This document shows, piece by piece, positions 1 through 5,866 of a stretch of 5,866 bases of DNA. This DNA comes from Nocardioides sp. (GTDB lineage Bacteria; Actinomycetota; Actinomycetes; Propionibacteriales; Nocardioidaceae). The notes below the pieces were generated by a model. The model was not told the DNA's origin, made no database searches, and saw only the letters and a list, made by a program, of their open reading frames with translations. A program made the position numbers and the translations under genes. Where the stretch lies: NCBI GenBank assembly GCA_021166815.1, contig JAJPEO010000064.1:1-5866 (forward strand), written 5' to 3'. Each line of letters begins with the position of its first letter. Position 1 is the first letter of the stretch.

Positions 1-658
1 CGACGCCGACACCGGCGTCGACGAAGGCCGCGACGAGGGCCCGTACGTGTCCTGCCGTGCCCACGCCGATGGTGTCGCCGAGGCTGAGCTGGGAGGCGCC
101 GAGGTCGAGGAGCCGCTTGCCGGTGTCGACGACCTGCTCGACGGGCACCGCCCCCTCCCACGGGTCGCCGAAGCACATGGAGACGTAGGCGCGGATCTCC
201 ATGCCGGCGTCGAGGGCGCGCGCCACGGTGGGCTCGAACATCTCGAACTGGCCGTCCAACGAGCGGTTGAGGTTCTTCTGGGCGAAGGTCTCGGTGGCGC
301 TGCCGAAGATCGCGATGTGCTCCATGCCGAGCTCGAGCGCGCGGTCGAGGCCGCGCTCGTTGGGCACCAGCACCGGGCAGCTGCGGCCACCGCTGGCGAG
401 CAGTCCGATCAGCTCGGCGGCGTCGGCGAGCTGTGGCACCCACGTGGGGTGGACGAACGACGTCGCCTCGACCAGCGGCAGGCCGGCCGACAGCAGGCGC
501 GCGACGAACTCGGCCTTCACGTCGACGGGGACGATGGTCGACTCGTTCTGCAGTCCGTCGCGGGGTCCGACCTCGTAGATCGTGACCTCGCTCGGCAGCC
601 CGTCGACCGGGAAGGCCATCGGGAGGTCGCGGGATGCGTCATGCGTCTCGGCACTCAT
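1..658 (-). CDS. mvaB: Hydroxymethylglutaryl-CoA lyase, C-terminus beyond left edge
   Basis: This enzyme cleaves (S)-HMG-CoA to acetyl-CoA and acetoacetate, the last step of leucine breakdown, in the cytoplasm. I translated 219 residues from the ATG at 656-658; the family is usually about 300 residues, so roughly the last quarter is missing. The TIM-barrel signature EVGPRDGLQNE is at residues 29-39, with catalytic-site R33, D34 and Q37. E64 lies in VEATSF, a GSATETFAQKNLNRS stretch is at 119-133, and SLGDTIGVGT is at 192-201 with D195. R33, D34 and E64 correspond to human HMGCL R41, D42 and E72. The metal-binding HxH and the cysteine loop would lie past the edge. The start is supported by an AAAGGG ribosome site six bases upstream; the in-frame ATG at codon 14 has none. 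The gene begins 12 bases after the carboxylase alpha stop, so the two are surely cotranscribed. The related 2-isopropylmalate synthase and pyruvate carboxylase families are unlikely, given the HMGL-specific motifs and the neighbours. Confidence 0.95.
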   Translation of the reverse strand, partial: MSAETHDASRDLPMAFPVDGLPSEVTIYEVGPRDGLQNESTIVPVDVKAEFVARLLSAGLPLVEATSFVHPTWVPQLADAAELIGLLASGGRSCPVLVPNERGLDRALELGMEHIAIFGSATETFAQKNLNRSLDGQFEMFEPTVARALDAGMEIRAYVSMCFGDPWEGAVPVEQVVDTGKRLLDLGASQLSLGDTIGVGTAGHVRALVAAFVDAGVGV

Positions 659-664
659 GGGTCG

Positions 665-670
665 CCCTTT
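665..670 (-). promoter_or_regulatory. Ribosome binding site of the HMG-CoA lyase gene
   Basis: On the minus strand the sequence AAAGGG sits six bases before the ATG at 658 and directly after the TAG stop (671-673) of the upstream gene. It decides the start in favour of codon 1 over the in-frame ATG 13 codons later. Confidence 0.7.
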
Positions 671-2503
671 CTATGACGGGTCGTGGGGCTCGACGACGAA
701 CAGGGTCGCGCCGAGCTTGACCAGGTCGCCCGATGCGGCGCCGACCTCGGTGACGGTGCCGGCGAAGGGGGCCTTCATGGCGTGCTCCATCTTCATGGCC
801 TCCATGACGCCCAGCGTCTCACCTCCGGCGACCTGCTGTCCCGCCTCGACGTTGACCGCCAGGACCGTGCCGGGCATGGGCGCCTTGAGCACGCCGTCGC
901 CGGCGCTCGCCTCGCCGTCGGCGAACGGGTCGGGGCGGGTGAACACGAAGCGCTGGCCCCGGTGGACGACCTCCACGACCCGGCCGGTGGACCGTACGTG
1001 GCCCTCGGGCACGGGGTGGCTGTCGCGCGGCACCTCGACCGGCTGGTCCAGCTGGACCACGACCGGGGCGGGATGGCCGCCGGGGCGGAAGCCGTCGTGG
1101 CGCCACGGCCCCTCGGCCGGGCTCGGGCGGGGCGCCAGCGCGCGGGCGCCGAGGGCACGGGCCTCGTCCCGCTCCGGGGGCGCCACCTCGTGGCGGTCGA
1201 GCCAGGCCGTGTCGATGGCCGCGTCGCCGAACTCCTCGCCGGCCGCGAGCACGCGCAGGAAGCCGGTGTTGGTGGTCAGGCCGAAGACGCGGGTGTCGTC
1301 GAGGGCCTCGATCAGGGCGGCCCGTGCCGCCTGCCGGTCGGGCCCCCACCCGATGATCTTGCCGAGCATCGGGTCGTACGAGGTCGACACCTCCTGCCCC
1401 GACTCCAGGGCGTGGTCGACGCGGACGCCGGCCCCGGTCGGCCAGTGGACCTCGGTGGCGATGCCGGCCTGCGGCAGGAAGCCGTTGAAGGAGTCCTCGG
1501 CGTAGACGCGGGCCTCGATCGAGTGGCCCTCGAGGGTCACCTCGGACTGCTCGAAGTCCAGGGCCCCGCCGGTGGCGACGTGGAGCTGCACGGCCACGAG
1601 GTCGACGCGTTCGCCACGGAGTCGTACGACCTCCTCGGTGACAGGGTGCTCGACCTGGAGTCGGGTGTTCATCTCCAGGAAGTAGAACTCGCCGGTGGCG
1701 TCGTCGAGGAGGAACTCGACCGTGCCGGCGTTGACGTAGCCGACCTGCCGGGCCAGCGCGACCGCGGACGAGGTGATCGCCTCGCGCTGGGCGGCGTCGA
1801 TGGTCGGCGCGGGCGCCTCCTCGAGGACCTTCTGGTGGCGTCGCTGGGTCGAGCAGTCGCGCTCGAAGAAGTGGCGCACGGTGCCGTGGGTGTCCCCCAT
1901 GACCTGCACCTCGATGTGGCGACCGGACTCGACGTACTTCTCGACCAGCAGGGTGTCGTCGCCGAAGGCCTTCGCGGCCTCGCGGGCCGCCGCCGCGGCC
2001 GCCTCCGCGAACTCGTCCGCGGTGCGCACCACGCGCATGCCCTTGCCGCCACCGCCGGCCGCCGCCTTGACGAGCACCGGGTAGGGCAGCGACGACGGGT
2101 CCGCGCTGGCCTCCTCGAGGCCGTACGACGGCACCACGGGCACGCCGGCCTCGACGGCGACGTCGCGGGCCCGGTCCTTGCGGCCCATCGCGTCCATCAC
2201 GTCCCCGCTGGGGCCGACCAGGGTGATGCCGGCGTCCGCGAGGGCGCGGGCGAAGGGGGCCCGCTCGGAGAGGAAGCCGTAGCCGGGGTGGACGTGCGTC
2301 GCGCCGGCCTGCCGGGCTGCCGCGACCACCGCGTCGACGTCGAGGTAGCTCTCCACGGGGACGGCCACGTCGGCCTCGCGCACGTGCAGCGCGTCGGCGT
2401 CGAGGTCGCTGTGGATCGCGACCGTGCGCCACCCGAGAGCGCGCGCGGTGCGGATCACGCGGCGGGCGATCTCGCCGCGGTTGGCGATGAGGAGCGTGTG
2501 CAT
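671..2503 (-). CDS. mccA: Methylcrotonoyl-CoA carboxylase alpha subunit (biotin carboxylase + biotin carrier)
   Basis: This is the biotin-carrying subunit of an acyl-CoA carboxylase, 610 residues. It carboxylates its own biotin with ATP and bicarbonate, and the beta subunit then transfers the carboxyl to the acyl-CoA. Domain order: biotin carboxylase N-domain (about 1-110, IANRGEIARRVIRTAR), ATP-grasp (about 115-320) with glycine loop GGGGKGM at 150-156, ERDCSTQRRHQK at 214-225, the metal and active-site run FLEMNTRLQVEHPVTE at 275-290 (E277, N279, R281), the C-domain to about 440, a short linker/BT region (about 440-535), and a biotinyl domain (about 538-606). The biotinylated lysine is K571 in EAMKMEH. 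The sequence alone could fit an acetyl-, propionyl- or methylcrotonyl-CoA carboxylase. The typical MCC beta gene upstream and HMG-CoA lyase downstream make MCC by far the best call; the mycobacterial equivalent is accA1 and the pseudomonad one liuD. It is shorter than many MCC alpha proteins, mainly in the linker, and carries about five extra residues near 292-300. GAAGGA five bases before the ATG supports the start. Confidence 0.94.
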   Translation of the reverse strand: MHTLLIANRGEIARRVIRTARALGWRTVAIHSDLDADALHVREADVAVPVESYLDVDAVVAAARQAGATHVHPGYGFLSERAPFARALADAGITLVGPSGDVMDAMGRKDRARDVAVEAGVPVVPSYGLEEASADPSSLPYPVLVKAAAGGGGKGMRVVRTADEFAEAAAAAAREAAKAFGDDTLLVEKYVESGRHIEVQVMGDTHGTVRHFFERDCSTQRRHQKVLEEAPAPTIDAAQREAITSSAVALARQVGYVNAGTVEFLLDDATGEFYFLEMNTRLQVEHPVTEEVVRLRGERVDLVAVQLHVATGGALDFEQSEVTLEGHSIEARVYAEDSFNGFLPQAGIATEVHWPTGAGVRVDHALESGQEVSTSYDPMLGKIIGWGPDRQAARAALIEALDDTRVFGLTTNTGFLRVLAAGEEFGDAAIDTAWLDRHEVAPPERDEARALGARALAPRPSPAEGPWRHDGFRPGGHPAPVVVQLDQPVEVPRDSHPVPEGHVRSTGRVVEVVHRGQRFVFTRPDPFADGEASAGDGVLKAPMPGTVLAVNVEAGQQVAGGETLGVMEAMKMEHAMKAPFAGTVTEVGAASGDLVKLGATLFVVEPHDPS

Positions 2504-2508
2504 GTGTT

Positions 2509-2514
2509 TCCTTC
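2509..2514 (-). promoter_or_regulatory. Ribosome binding site of the carboxylase alpha gene
   Basis: On the minus strand GAAGGA lies five bases before the ATG at 2501-2503. It is a good Shine-Dalgarno match and fixes the start, which gives the usual biotin carboxylase N-terminus MHTLLIANRGEIA. It lies just downstream, in transcription order, of the palindromic element at 2517-2549. Confidence 0.75.
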
Positions 2515-2516
2515 GC

Positions 2517-2549
2517 TGGTTGAGGTGCGAGGAACGAGCCTCGAAGCCT
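2517..2549. repeat. Imperfect palindromic intergenic element (probable dispersed repeat)
   Basis: This fills most of the 58-base gap between the two carboxylase genes. On the plus strand it begins TGGTTGAGG and ends CCTCGAAGCC, so the ends are imperfect inverted copies (GAGG at 2522-2525 against CCTC at 2539-2542, with GGTT and AGCC outside). An alternative RNA hairpin on the transcribed strand pairs CGAGG with CCTCG around a six-base loop. It has no T-run, so it is not a standard terminator. From memory it resembles a palindrome found between genes many times in Nocardioides-like genomes. Only one copy is in this window, so its repeat status is inferred. Confidence 0.45.
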
Positions 2550-2561
2550 GCTCCGGGCTGA

Positions 2562-4127
2562 CTACATCCGGAAGATGCCGTAGGAGGGCTCGGGCACCGG
2601 CACGCTGGCCGTCACGCCGAGCGCCATGCCGAGCACGCGTCGGGTGTCGGCCGGGTCGATGATGCCGTCGTCCCAGAGGCGGGCGGTGGCGTAGTAGGGC
2701 GAGCCCTGGGTCTCGTACTGCTCGCGGATCGGGGCCTTGAACTCCTCGTCGTCCTCGCGGCCGGCGACCGTGGCGAGCACGCCCGCGGCCTGCTCCCCGC
2801 CCATCACCGAGATGCGCGCGTTGGGCCACATCCACAGGAACCGCGGGTCGTAGGCGCGCCCGCACATGCCGTAGTTGCCGGCGCCGAACGAGCCGCCGAT
2901 GACGACGGTGAACTTCGGGACGACGCTGCACGCGACGGCCGTGACGAGCTTGGCCCCGTCGCGGGCGATGCCGTTGTTCTCGTACTCCTTGCCGACCATG
3001 AAGCCGGAGATGTTCTGCAGGAAGACCAGCGGGATCTTGCGCTGGTTGCACAGCTCGACGAAGTGGGCGCCCTTGAGGGCCGACTCGCTGAACAGGATGC
3101 CGTTGTTGGCGACGATGCCGACCTCGTGGCCCCAGATGCGGGCGAAGCCGCAGACGAGGGTGTCGCCGTAGAGCTTCTTGAACTCGTGGAAGCGGCTGCC
3201 GTCGACGACGCGGCGGATCACCTCGCGCACGTCGTACGGCGTGCGGGTGTCGGTCGGCACCACGTCGTAGATTGTCTCCGGGGCCTCGTGGGGCGGCTCG
3301 ATCTCGCTCGTGTCGGCGACCGGGGCGCCGGTGCTCGGGAGGGTGTGGACGATGGAGCGCACGATCTCCAGCGCGTGCGCGTCGTCGTCGGCCAGGTGGT
3401 CGACCACGCCGGAGACGCGGGCGTGGACGTCGCCGCCGCCGAGCTCCTCGGCGGTGACGACCTCGCCGGTCGCGGCCTTCACCAGCGGCGGGCCGCCGAG
3501 GAAGATCGTGCCCTGCTCCTTCACGATGATCGTCTCGTCGCTCATCGCGGGGACGTAGGCGCCGCCGGCGGTGCAGGAGCCCATCACGCTGGCGATCTGC
3601 GGGATGCCCTGGGCGGAGAGGTTGGCCTGGTTGAAGAAGATCCGCCCGAAGTGCTCGCGGTCGGGGAAGACCTCGTCCTGCATCGGCAGGAACGCGCCGC
3701 CGGAGTCGACGAGGTAGATGCACGGCAGGCGGCTCTCCATCGCGATCGTCTGCGCGCGCAGGTGCTTCTTGACCGTCATCGGGTAGTAGGTGCCGCCCTT
3801 GACGGTGGCGTCGTTGGCGACGACCAGGCAGTGCCGCCCCTCGACCAGGCCGATGCCGGCGACCACACCGGCCGACGGGACGGCGTACGCGTCCTCGGCG
3901 TCGCGGCCGTACATCCCGTACGCCGCCAGTGGCGCGATCTCCAGGAACGGGCTCCCGGGGTCGAGGAGCCGGTCGATGCGGTCGCGGACGAGCAGCTTGC
4001 CGCGGTTGGTGTGCTTGCGGCGCGAAGCCTCGGAGCCGCCCTCCCGCACCCGCGCGGTGCGGGCACGCAGGTCGTCGACGAGGTCGCGCATCGAGGGGGC
4101 CGGCGCGGGCGGGGTGGTCTCGGTCAC
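2562..4127 (-). CDS. mccB: Methylcrotonoyl-CoA carboxylase beta subunit (carboxyltransferase)
   Basis: This subunit moves the carboxyl group from biotin to 3-methylcrotonyl-CoA, giving 3-methylglutaconyl-CoA in leucine breakdown. It is 521 residues, close to the family's usual 515-540. The N-terminal crotonase-like half has [19 protein letters not shown] at 41-59, [16 protein letters not shown] at 183-198 (oxyanion-hole region) and the MCC-typical [12 protein letters not shown] at 211-222, followed by [15 protein letters not shown]. The C-terminal half has [11 protein letters not shown] at 373-383, [20 protein letters not shown] at 411-430 and [12 protein letters not shown] at 441-452. The [12 protein letters not shown] and [17 protein letters not shown] signatures separate MCC from propionyl-CoA carboxylase beta chains. 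It ends SYGIFRM, as MCC beta chains often do. I use the GTG at 4125-4127. There is no Shine-Dalgarno before it, but a -10-like box six bases upstream suggests a leaderless message. The ATG at codon 13 has no ribosome site either. Equivalents are accD1 and liuB. Confidence 0.95.
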   Translation of the reverse strand: MTETTPPAPAPSMRDLVDDLRARTARVREGGSEASRRKHTNRGKLLVRDRIDRLLDPGSPFLEIAPLAAYGMYGRDAEDAYAVPSAGVVAGIGLVEGRHCLVVANDATVKGGTYYPMTVKKHLRAQTIAMESRLPCIYLVDSGGAFLPMQDEVFPDREHFGRIFFNQANLSAQGIPQIASVMGSCTAGGAYVPAMSDETIIVKEQGTIFLGGPPLVKAATGEVVTAEELGGGDVHARVSGVVDHLADDDAHALEIVRSIVHTLPSTGAPVADTSEIEPPHEAPETIYDVVPTDTRTPYDVREVIRRVVDGSRFHEFKKLYGDTLVCGFARIWGHEVGIVANNGILFSESALKGAHFVELCNQRKIPLVFLQNISGFMVGKEYENNGIARDGAKLVTAVACSVVPKFTVVIGGSFGAGNYGMCGRAYDPRFLWMWPNARISVMGGEQAAGVLATVAGREDDEEFKAPIREQYETQGSPYYATARLWDDGIIDPADTRRVLGMALGVTASVPVPEPSYGIFRM

Positions 4128-4133
4128 CCCAGT

Positions 4134-4163
4134 AGGTTAGCGATCATTAACCGGTTGTGCCAG
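4134..4163 (-). promoter_or_regulatory. Putative promoter of the leucine-catabolism operon (leaderless)
   Basis: On the minus strand a TAACCT box (4139 to 4134) fits the actinobacterial TANNNT -10 consensus and ends six bases before the GTG at 4127. That places the expected transcription start at or next to the first base of the start codon. A weak -35 candidate, CTGGCA (4163 to 4158), lies 18 bases upstream and touches the 3' end of the kinase gene region. The lack of any Shine-Dalgarno before the GTG fits leaderless initiation. The call rests on spacing and consensus only. Confidence 0.5.
4135..4152. promoter_or_regulatory. 18-base GATC-centred palindrome, putative repressor operator
   Basis: The plus-strand sequence GGTTAGCGATCATTAACC has five-base arms (GGTTA/TAACC) and a central GATC, with 14 of 18 positions symmetric. 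One arm is essentially the proposed -10 box, so a bound protein would block RNA polymerase. Its size and symmetry suit a TetR-family dimer; such regulators often control branched-chain acyl-CoA catabolic operons in actinobacteria. No regulator gene is in the window, so its identity is unknown. Confidence 0.45.
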
Positions 4164-4165
4164 CG

Positions 4166-5368
4166 TCACCCGATGCCGTCGAGGTCGCCCGGCTCCGCGT
4201 CGGGGAACCGGCCGCTGATCGTGGTGCCCCGGCCCGGCGTGGAACGCACCCGCAACGTGCCCCCGGCTGCGAGCACGCGAGCGCGCAGCCCCAGCAGCCC
4301 GGCCGGCTCGATCTCGTCGGCGTCGAAGCCGCGGCCGTCGTCGCTGACCTCGAACTCCAGCCCCGGGCGGTCCCACAGGCGGACGACGACCTCGCTGGCT
4401 CCGGAGTGCTTCACTGCGTTGTTGAGCGCCTCCATGATGCAGAAGTAGGCCGCCAGCTCGATCGCACGTGGCGGGCGCGCGAACTCGTCGGCCTGCACGG
4501 TCACCGGCAGCGCCGCGCGACGCGCCGCCGCCTGCACCGCCGGCACCAGGCCGCGCTCGGTGAGCAGCGGGGGGTAGATGCCGCGGGCCAGCTCGCGCAG
4601 CTCACGCACGACCTTGCGGTTCTCCCTGGCCAGCACCGCGACCTGCTCCTCGGCGGCCTCGAGGTCGCCCTTGGCCAGGGCCACCCGCGTCCGCTCGATG
4701 TCCACGCTCATCAGCAGCAGTCGCTGCTGGGCGCCGTCGTGCAGGTCGCGCTCGATGCCGCGACGCGCCGCGTCGGCCACCTGCACGACCCGTACGCTCG
4801 ACTGGCGCAGCGCCTCGGCCTGGTCGCGCATCCGGCGGTAGGCGTCGTTGACGAGGTACGCGATCACGGCCGCCACCGTCGGCACCGAGGCGGCGACGAC
4901 CACCGCGTTGACCTGCCACGCCTCGCCCGGCTGCAACGGGCGGCGGTACTCGGCGAGCGCCGACATCAGTGAGCTCCCGAGCACGCCGTAGACCATCAGC
5001 ACCGTGACCCACCGTCGTGGCAGGTGCGGGAAGCCGACGAAGAGCGGCACCATCATCAGCATCGCGGTGAGCGGCACCAGCTGGGGGGTCGTCCAGGTCC
5101 CGCCGAACGCGAAGGCCGTCACCGCCGCGGTGAGGCCCAGCAGGGGCGCGCCCGGCCCGTACCGCCGCGCCAGTGGCACCGAGGCGGCGATCAGGGTGAG
5201 CGAGACCAGCATGACCACGATGTCGATGACGACGCTGTCGTGACGGAAGCCCGCGACGTAGACGACGCTCAGCGCCACCGTCGAGGCCACCAGGGCGCCC
5301 ACGTTGAACCGCAGCTGGCGGGCGAGCACCGGGTCCAGGGTGGACCACCCCGCCAGCAGCCGCCTCAC
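4166..5368 (-). CDS. NarL/DesK-type sensor histidine kinase, membrane-bound
   Basis: This is a 400-residue sensor kinase that autophosphorylates on histidine and passes the phosphate to the response regulator encoded just upstream. The N-terminal half has about six predicted membrane helices (near 22-40, 47-67, 76-90, 96-113, 119-137 and 152-172) with short loops. There is no extracellular sensor domain, so the signal is probably sensed in the membrane. A HisKA_3 dimerisation/phosphoacceptor domain follows, with H210 in ERDLHDGAQQRL (206-217) and the conserved ARGIYPPLLTERGL at 261-274. The HATPase_c domain shows the N-box EALNNAVKHSG (313-323), G1 box DDGRGFD (343-349) and G2 box GLLGLRAR (357-364). 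All catalytic boxes look intact. The GTG start overlaps the regulator's TGA stop (GTGA), and no Shine-Dalgarno is evident, so translation is probably coupled. The stimulus and target genes cannot be read from the sequence. Confidence 0.9.
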   Translation of the reverse strand: MRRLLAGWSTLDPVLARQLRFNVGALVASTVALSVVYVAGFRHDSVVIDIVVMLVSLTLIAASVPLARRYGPGAPLLGLTAAVTAFAFGGTWTTPQLVPLTAMLMMVPLFVGFPHLPRRWVTVLMVYGVLGSSLMSALAEYRRPLQPGEAWQVNAVVVAASVPTVAAVIAYLVNDAYRRMRDQAEALRQSSVRVVQVADAARRGIERDLHDGAQQRLLLMSVDIERTRVALAKGDLEAAEEQVAVLARENRKVVRELRELARGIYPPLLTERGLVPAVQAAARRAALPVTVQADEFARPPRAIELAAYFCIMEALNNAVKHSGASEVVVRLWDRPGLEFEVSDDGRGFDADEIEPAGLLGLRARVLAAGGTLRVRSTPGRGTTISGRFPDAEPGDLDGIG

Positions 5369-5866
5369 GGGCGCGGGGGCGCCAGGCGACCACCGACGCC
5401 GGCCTCGCTGAGGAAGACCAGGGTGGCGGCCACGCGGCGGTGCACGGGGGCGTCGGCGGGCAGGTCGAGCTTGGCGAGGATCGAGTTGATGTGCTTCTCG
5501 ACGGCACGCTCGGTGATGACCAGCTCGGTCGCGATCACCGCGTTGGTCATGCCGCGCGCGACCATCGCGAGGACCTCGGTCTCGCGGGGGGTCAGCCGCT
5601 CCAGCAGCGAGTTGGACCGCCGCGCCCCGGTGGTGAGCAGCGCGTCGACGACGAGCTGGTCGATCACCGATCCGCCCTCGGCGACCGTACGGAGGGCCTC
5701 GACGAGCTCGTCGACCGCAGCGACGCGCTCCTTGAGGAGGTAGCCCCGGCTGTCGCTGCCCTCGCTCACGAGGTCGAGGGCGTACTCGACGTCGGTGTAC
5801 TGGGTGAGCGCCACCACCCCCACCTTCGGGTGGGTGCGCCGCAGCGTCGTCGCCGCGCGGATCCCC
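5365..5866 (-). CDS. LuxR/NarL-family response regulator, N-terminus beyond right edge
   Basis: This is the cytoplasmic DNA-binding partner of the adjacent kinase. The reading frame stays open to the window's end. I read 166 residues, from GIRAATTLRRTHP to the TGA at 5365-5367. The first part is the second half of a receiver domain: the switch threonine lies in VVALTQYTD (visible residues 17-25) and the conserved lysine in YLLKERV (42-48). The phosphoacceptor aspartate and the acidic pocket lie off the edge, about 50 residues missing. The C-terminal LuxR helix-turn-helix spans about 89-135, with LTPRETEVLAMVARGMTNAVIA (in two parts, 91-112) and the recognition-helix region ITERAVEKHINSIL (117-130). 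An internal GTG at 5823 is an ordinary valine codon inside the receiver domain and not the start. The stop overlaps the kinase start by four bases, so the two form one operon. Target promoters are unknown. Confidence 0.92.
   Translation of the reverse strand, partial: GIRAATTLRRTHPKVGVVALTQYTDVEYALDLVSEGSDSRGYLLKERVAAVDELVEALRTVAEGGSVIDQLVVDALLTTGARRSNSLLERLTPRETEVLAMVARGMTNAVIATELVITERAVEKHINSILAKLDLPADAPVHRRVAATLVFLSEAGVGGRLAPPRP

Noticed and set aside
47..676. Plus-strand open frame of 209 codons at the left end
   Set aside because: The opposite strand encodes HMG-CoA lyase with intact catalytic motifs; that gene has no stop in the window because it runs off the edge.
2517..2549. Palindrome as a rho-independent terminator between the carboxylase genes
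   Set aside because: No T-run follows on the transcribed strand and the stem is interrupted. The two subunits need joint expression and the downstream gene has a good ribosome site.
683..2662. Plus-strand open frame of 659 codons opposite the carboxylase alpha gene
   Set aside because: It mirrors the codon structure of the real minus-strand gene, is rich in G/A/V/D/R with no recognisable domain, and runs across the gene end. Long antisense frames are expected at this GC content.
4135..4152. Palindrome as a transcription terminator of the kinase gene
   Set aside because: The stem would be only five base pairs with an eight-base loop and no following T-run. An operator is a better fit.
3063..4448. 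Plus-strand open frame of 461 codons opposite the carboxylase beta and kinase genes
   Set aside because: It spans two well-supported minus-strand genes and the promoter gap, and has low-complexity composition and no motif. It is a high-GC shadow.
5368..5823. Response regulator starting at the GTG at 5823
   Set aside because: The frame continues with typical receiver-domain residues (GIRAATTLRRTHPK) to the edge, so this GTG encodes an internal valine.

Overview
This is a high-GC window of almost wholly coding DNA. All five genes lie on the minus strand, and only about 110 bases are non-coding. Codon use with G/C third positions, GTG starts, a TANNNT-type -10 box directly before a start codon, and a NarL/DesR-type two-component pair all point to a high-GC actinobacterium. 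The gene content and an intergenic palindromic repeat make Nocardioides or a relative my best guess, but this is inference without a database search.

In transcription order, from the right end to the left: (1) a LuxR/NarL-family response regulator whose N-terminus lies beyond the right edge; (2) its histidine kinase with six predicted membrane segments, joined to the regulator by a GTGA overlap; (3) a 38-base gap holding a probable promoter and an 18-base GATC-centred palindrome; (4) the carboxyltransferase (beta) subunit of methylcrotonoyl-CoA carboxylase; (5) a 58-base gap with a short palindromic repeat-like element; (6) the biotin carboxylase/biotin carrier (alpha) subunit of the same enzyme; (7) 12 bases later, hydroxymethylglutaryl-CoA lyase, cut off by the left edge.

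The left two thirds is a leucine-catabolism (liu-type) operon. Methylcrotonoyl-CoA carboxylase makes 3-methylglutaconyl-CoA. After hydration, HMG-CoA lyase splits the resulting HMG-CoA to acetyl-CoA and acetoacetate. The isovaleryl-CoA dehydrogenase and methylglutaconyl-CoA hydratase that complete the route are not in the window. The two-component pair upstream is a separate signalling unit whose signal is unknown. It lies on the same strand, with no visible terminator before the operon.

I see no mobile element, CRISPR array, RNA gene or defence system. The most interesting features are the putative leaderless promoter with a palindrome covering its -10 box, the repeat-like element between the two carboxylase genes, and a short insertion in the biotin carboxylase domain. 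I find no evidence of a wholly new system.
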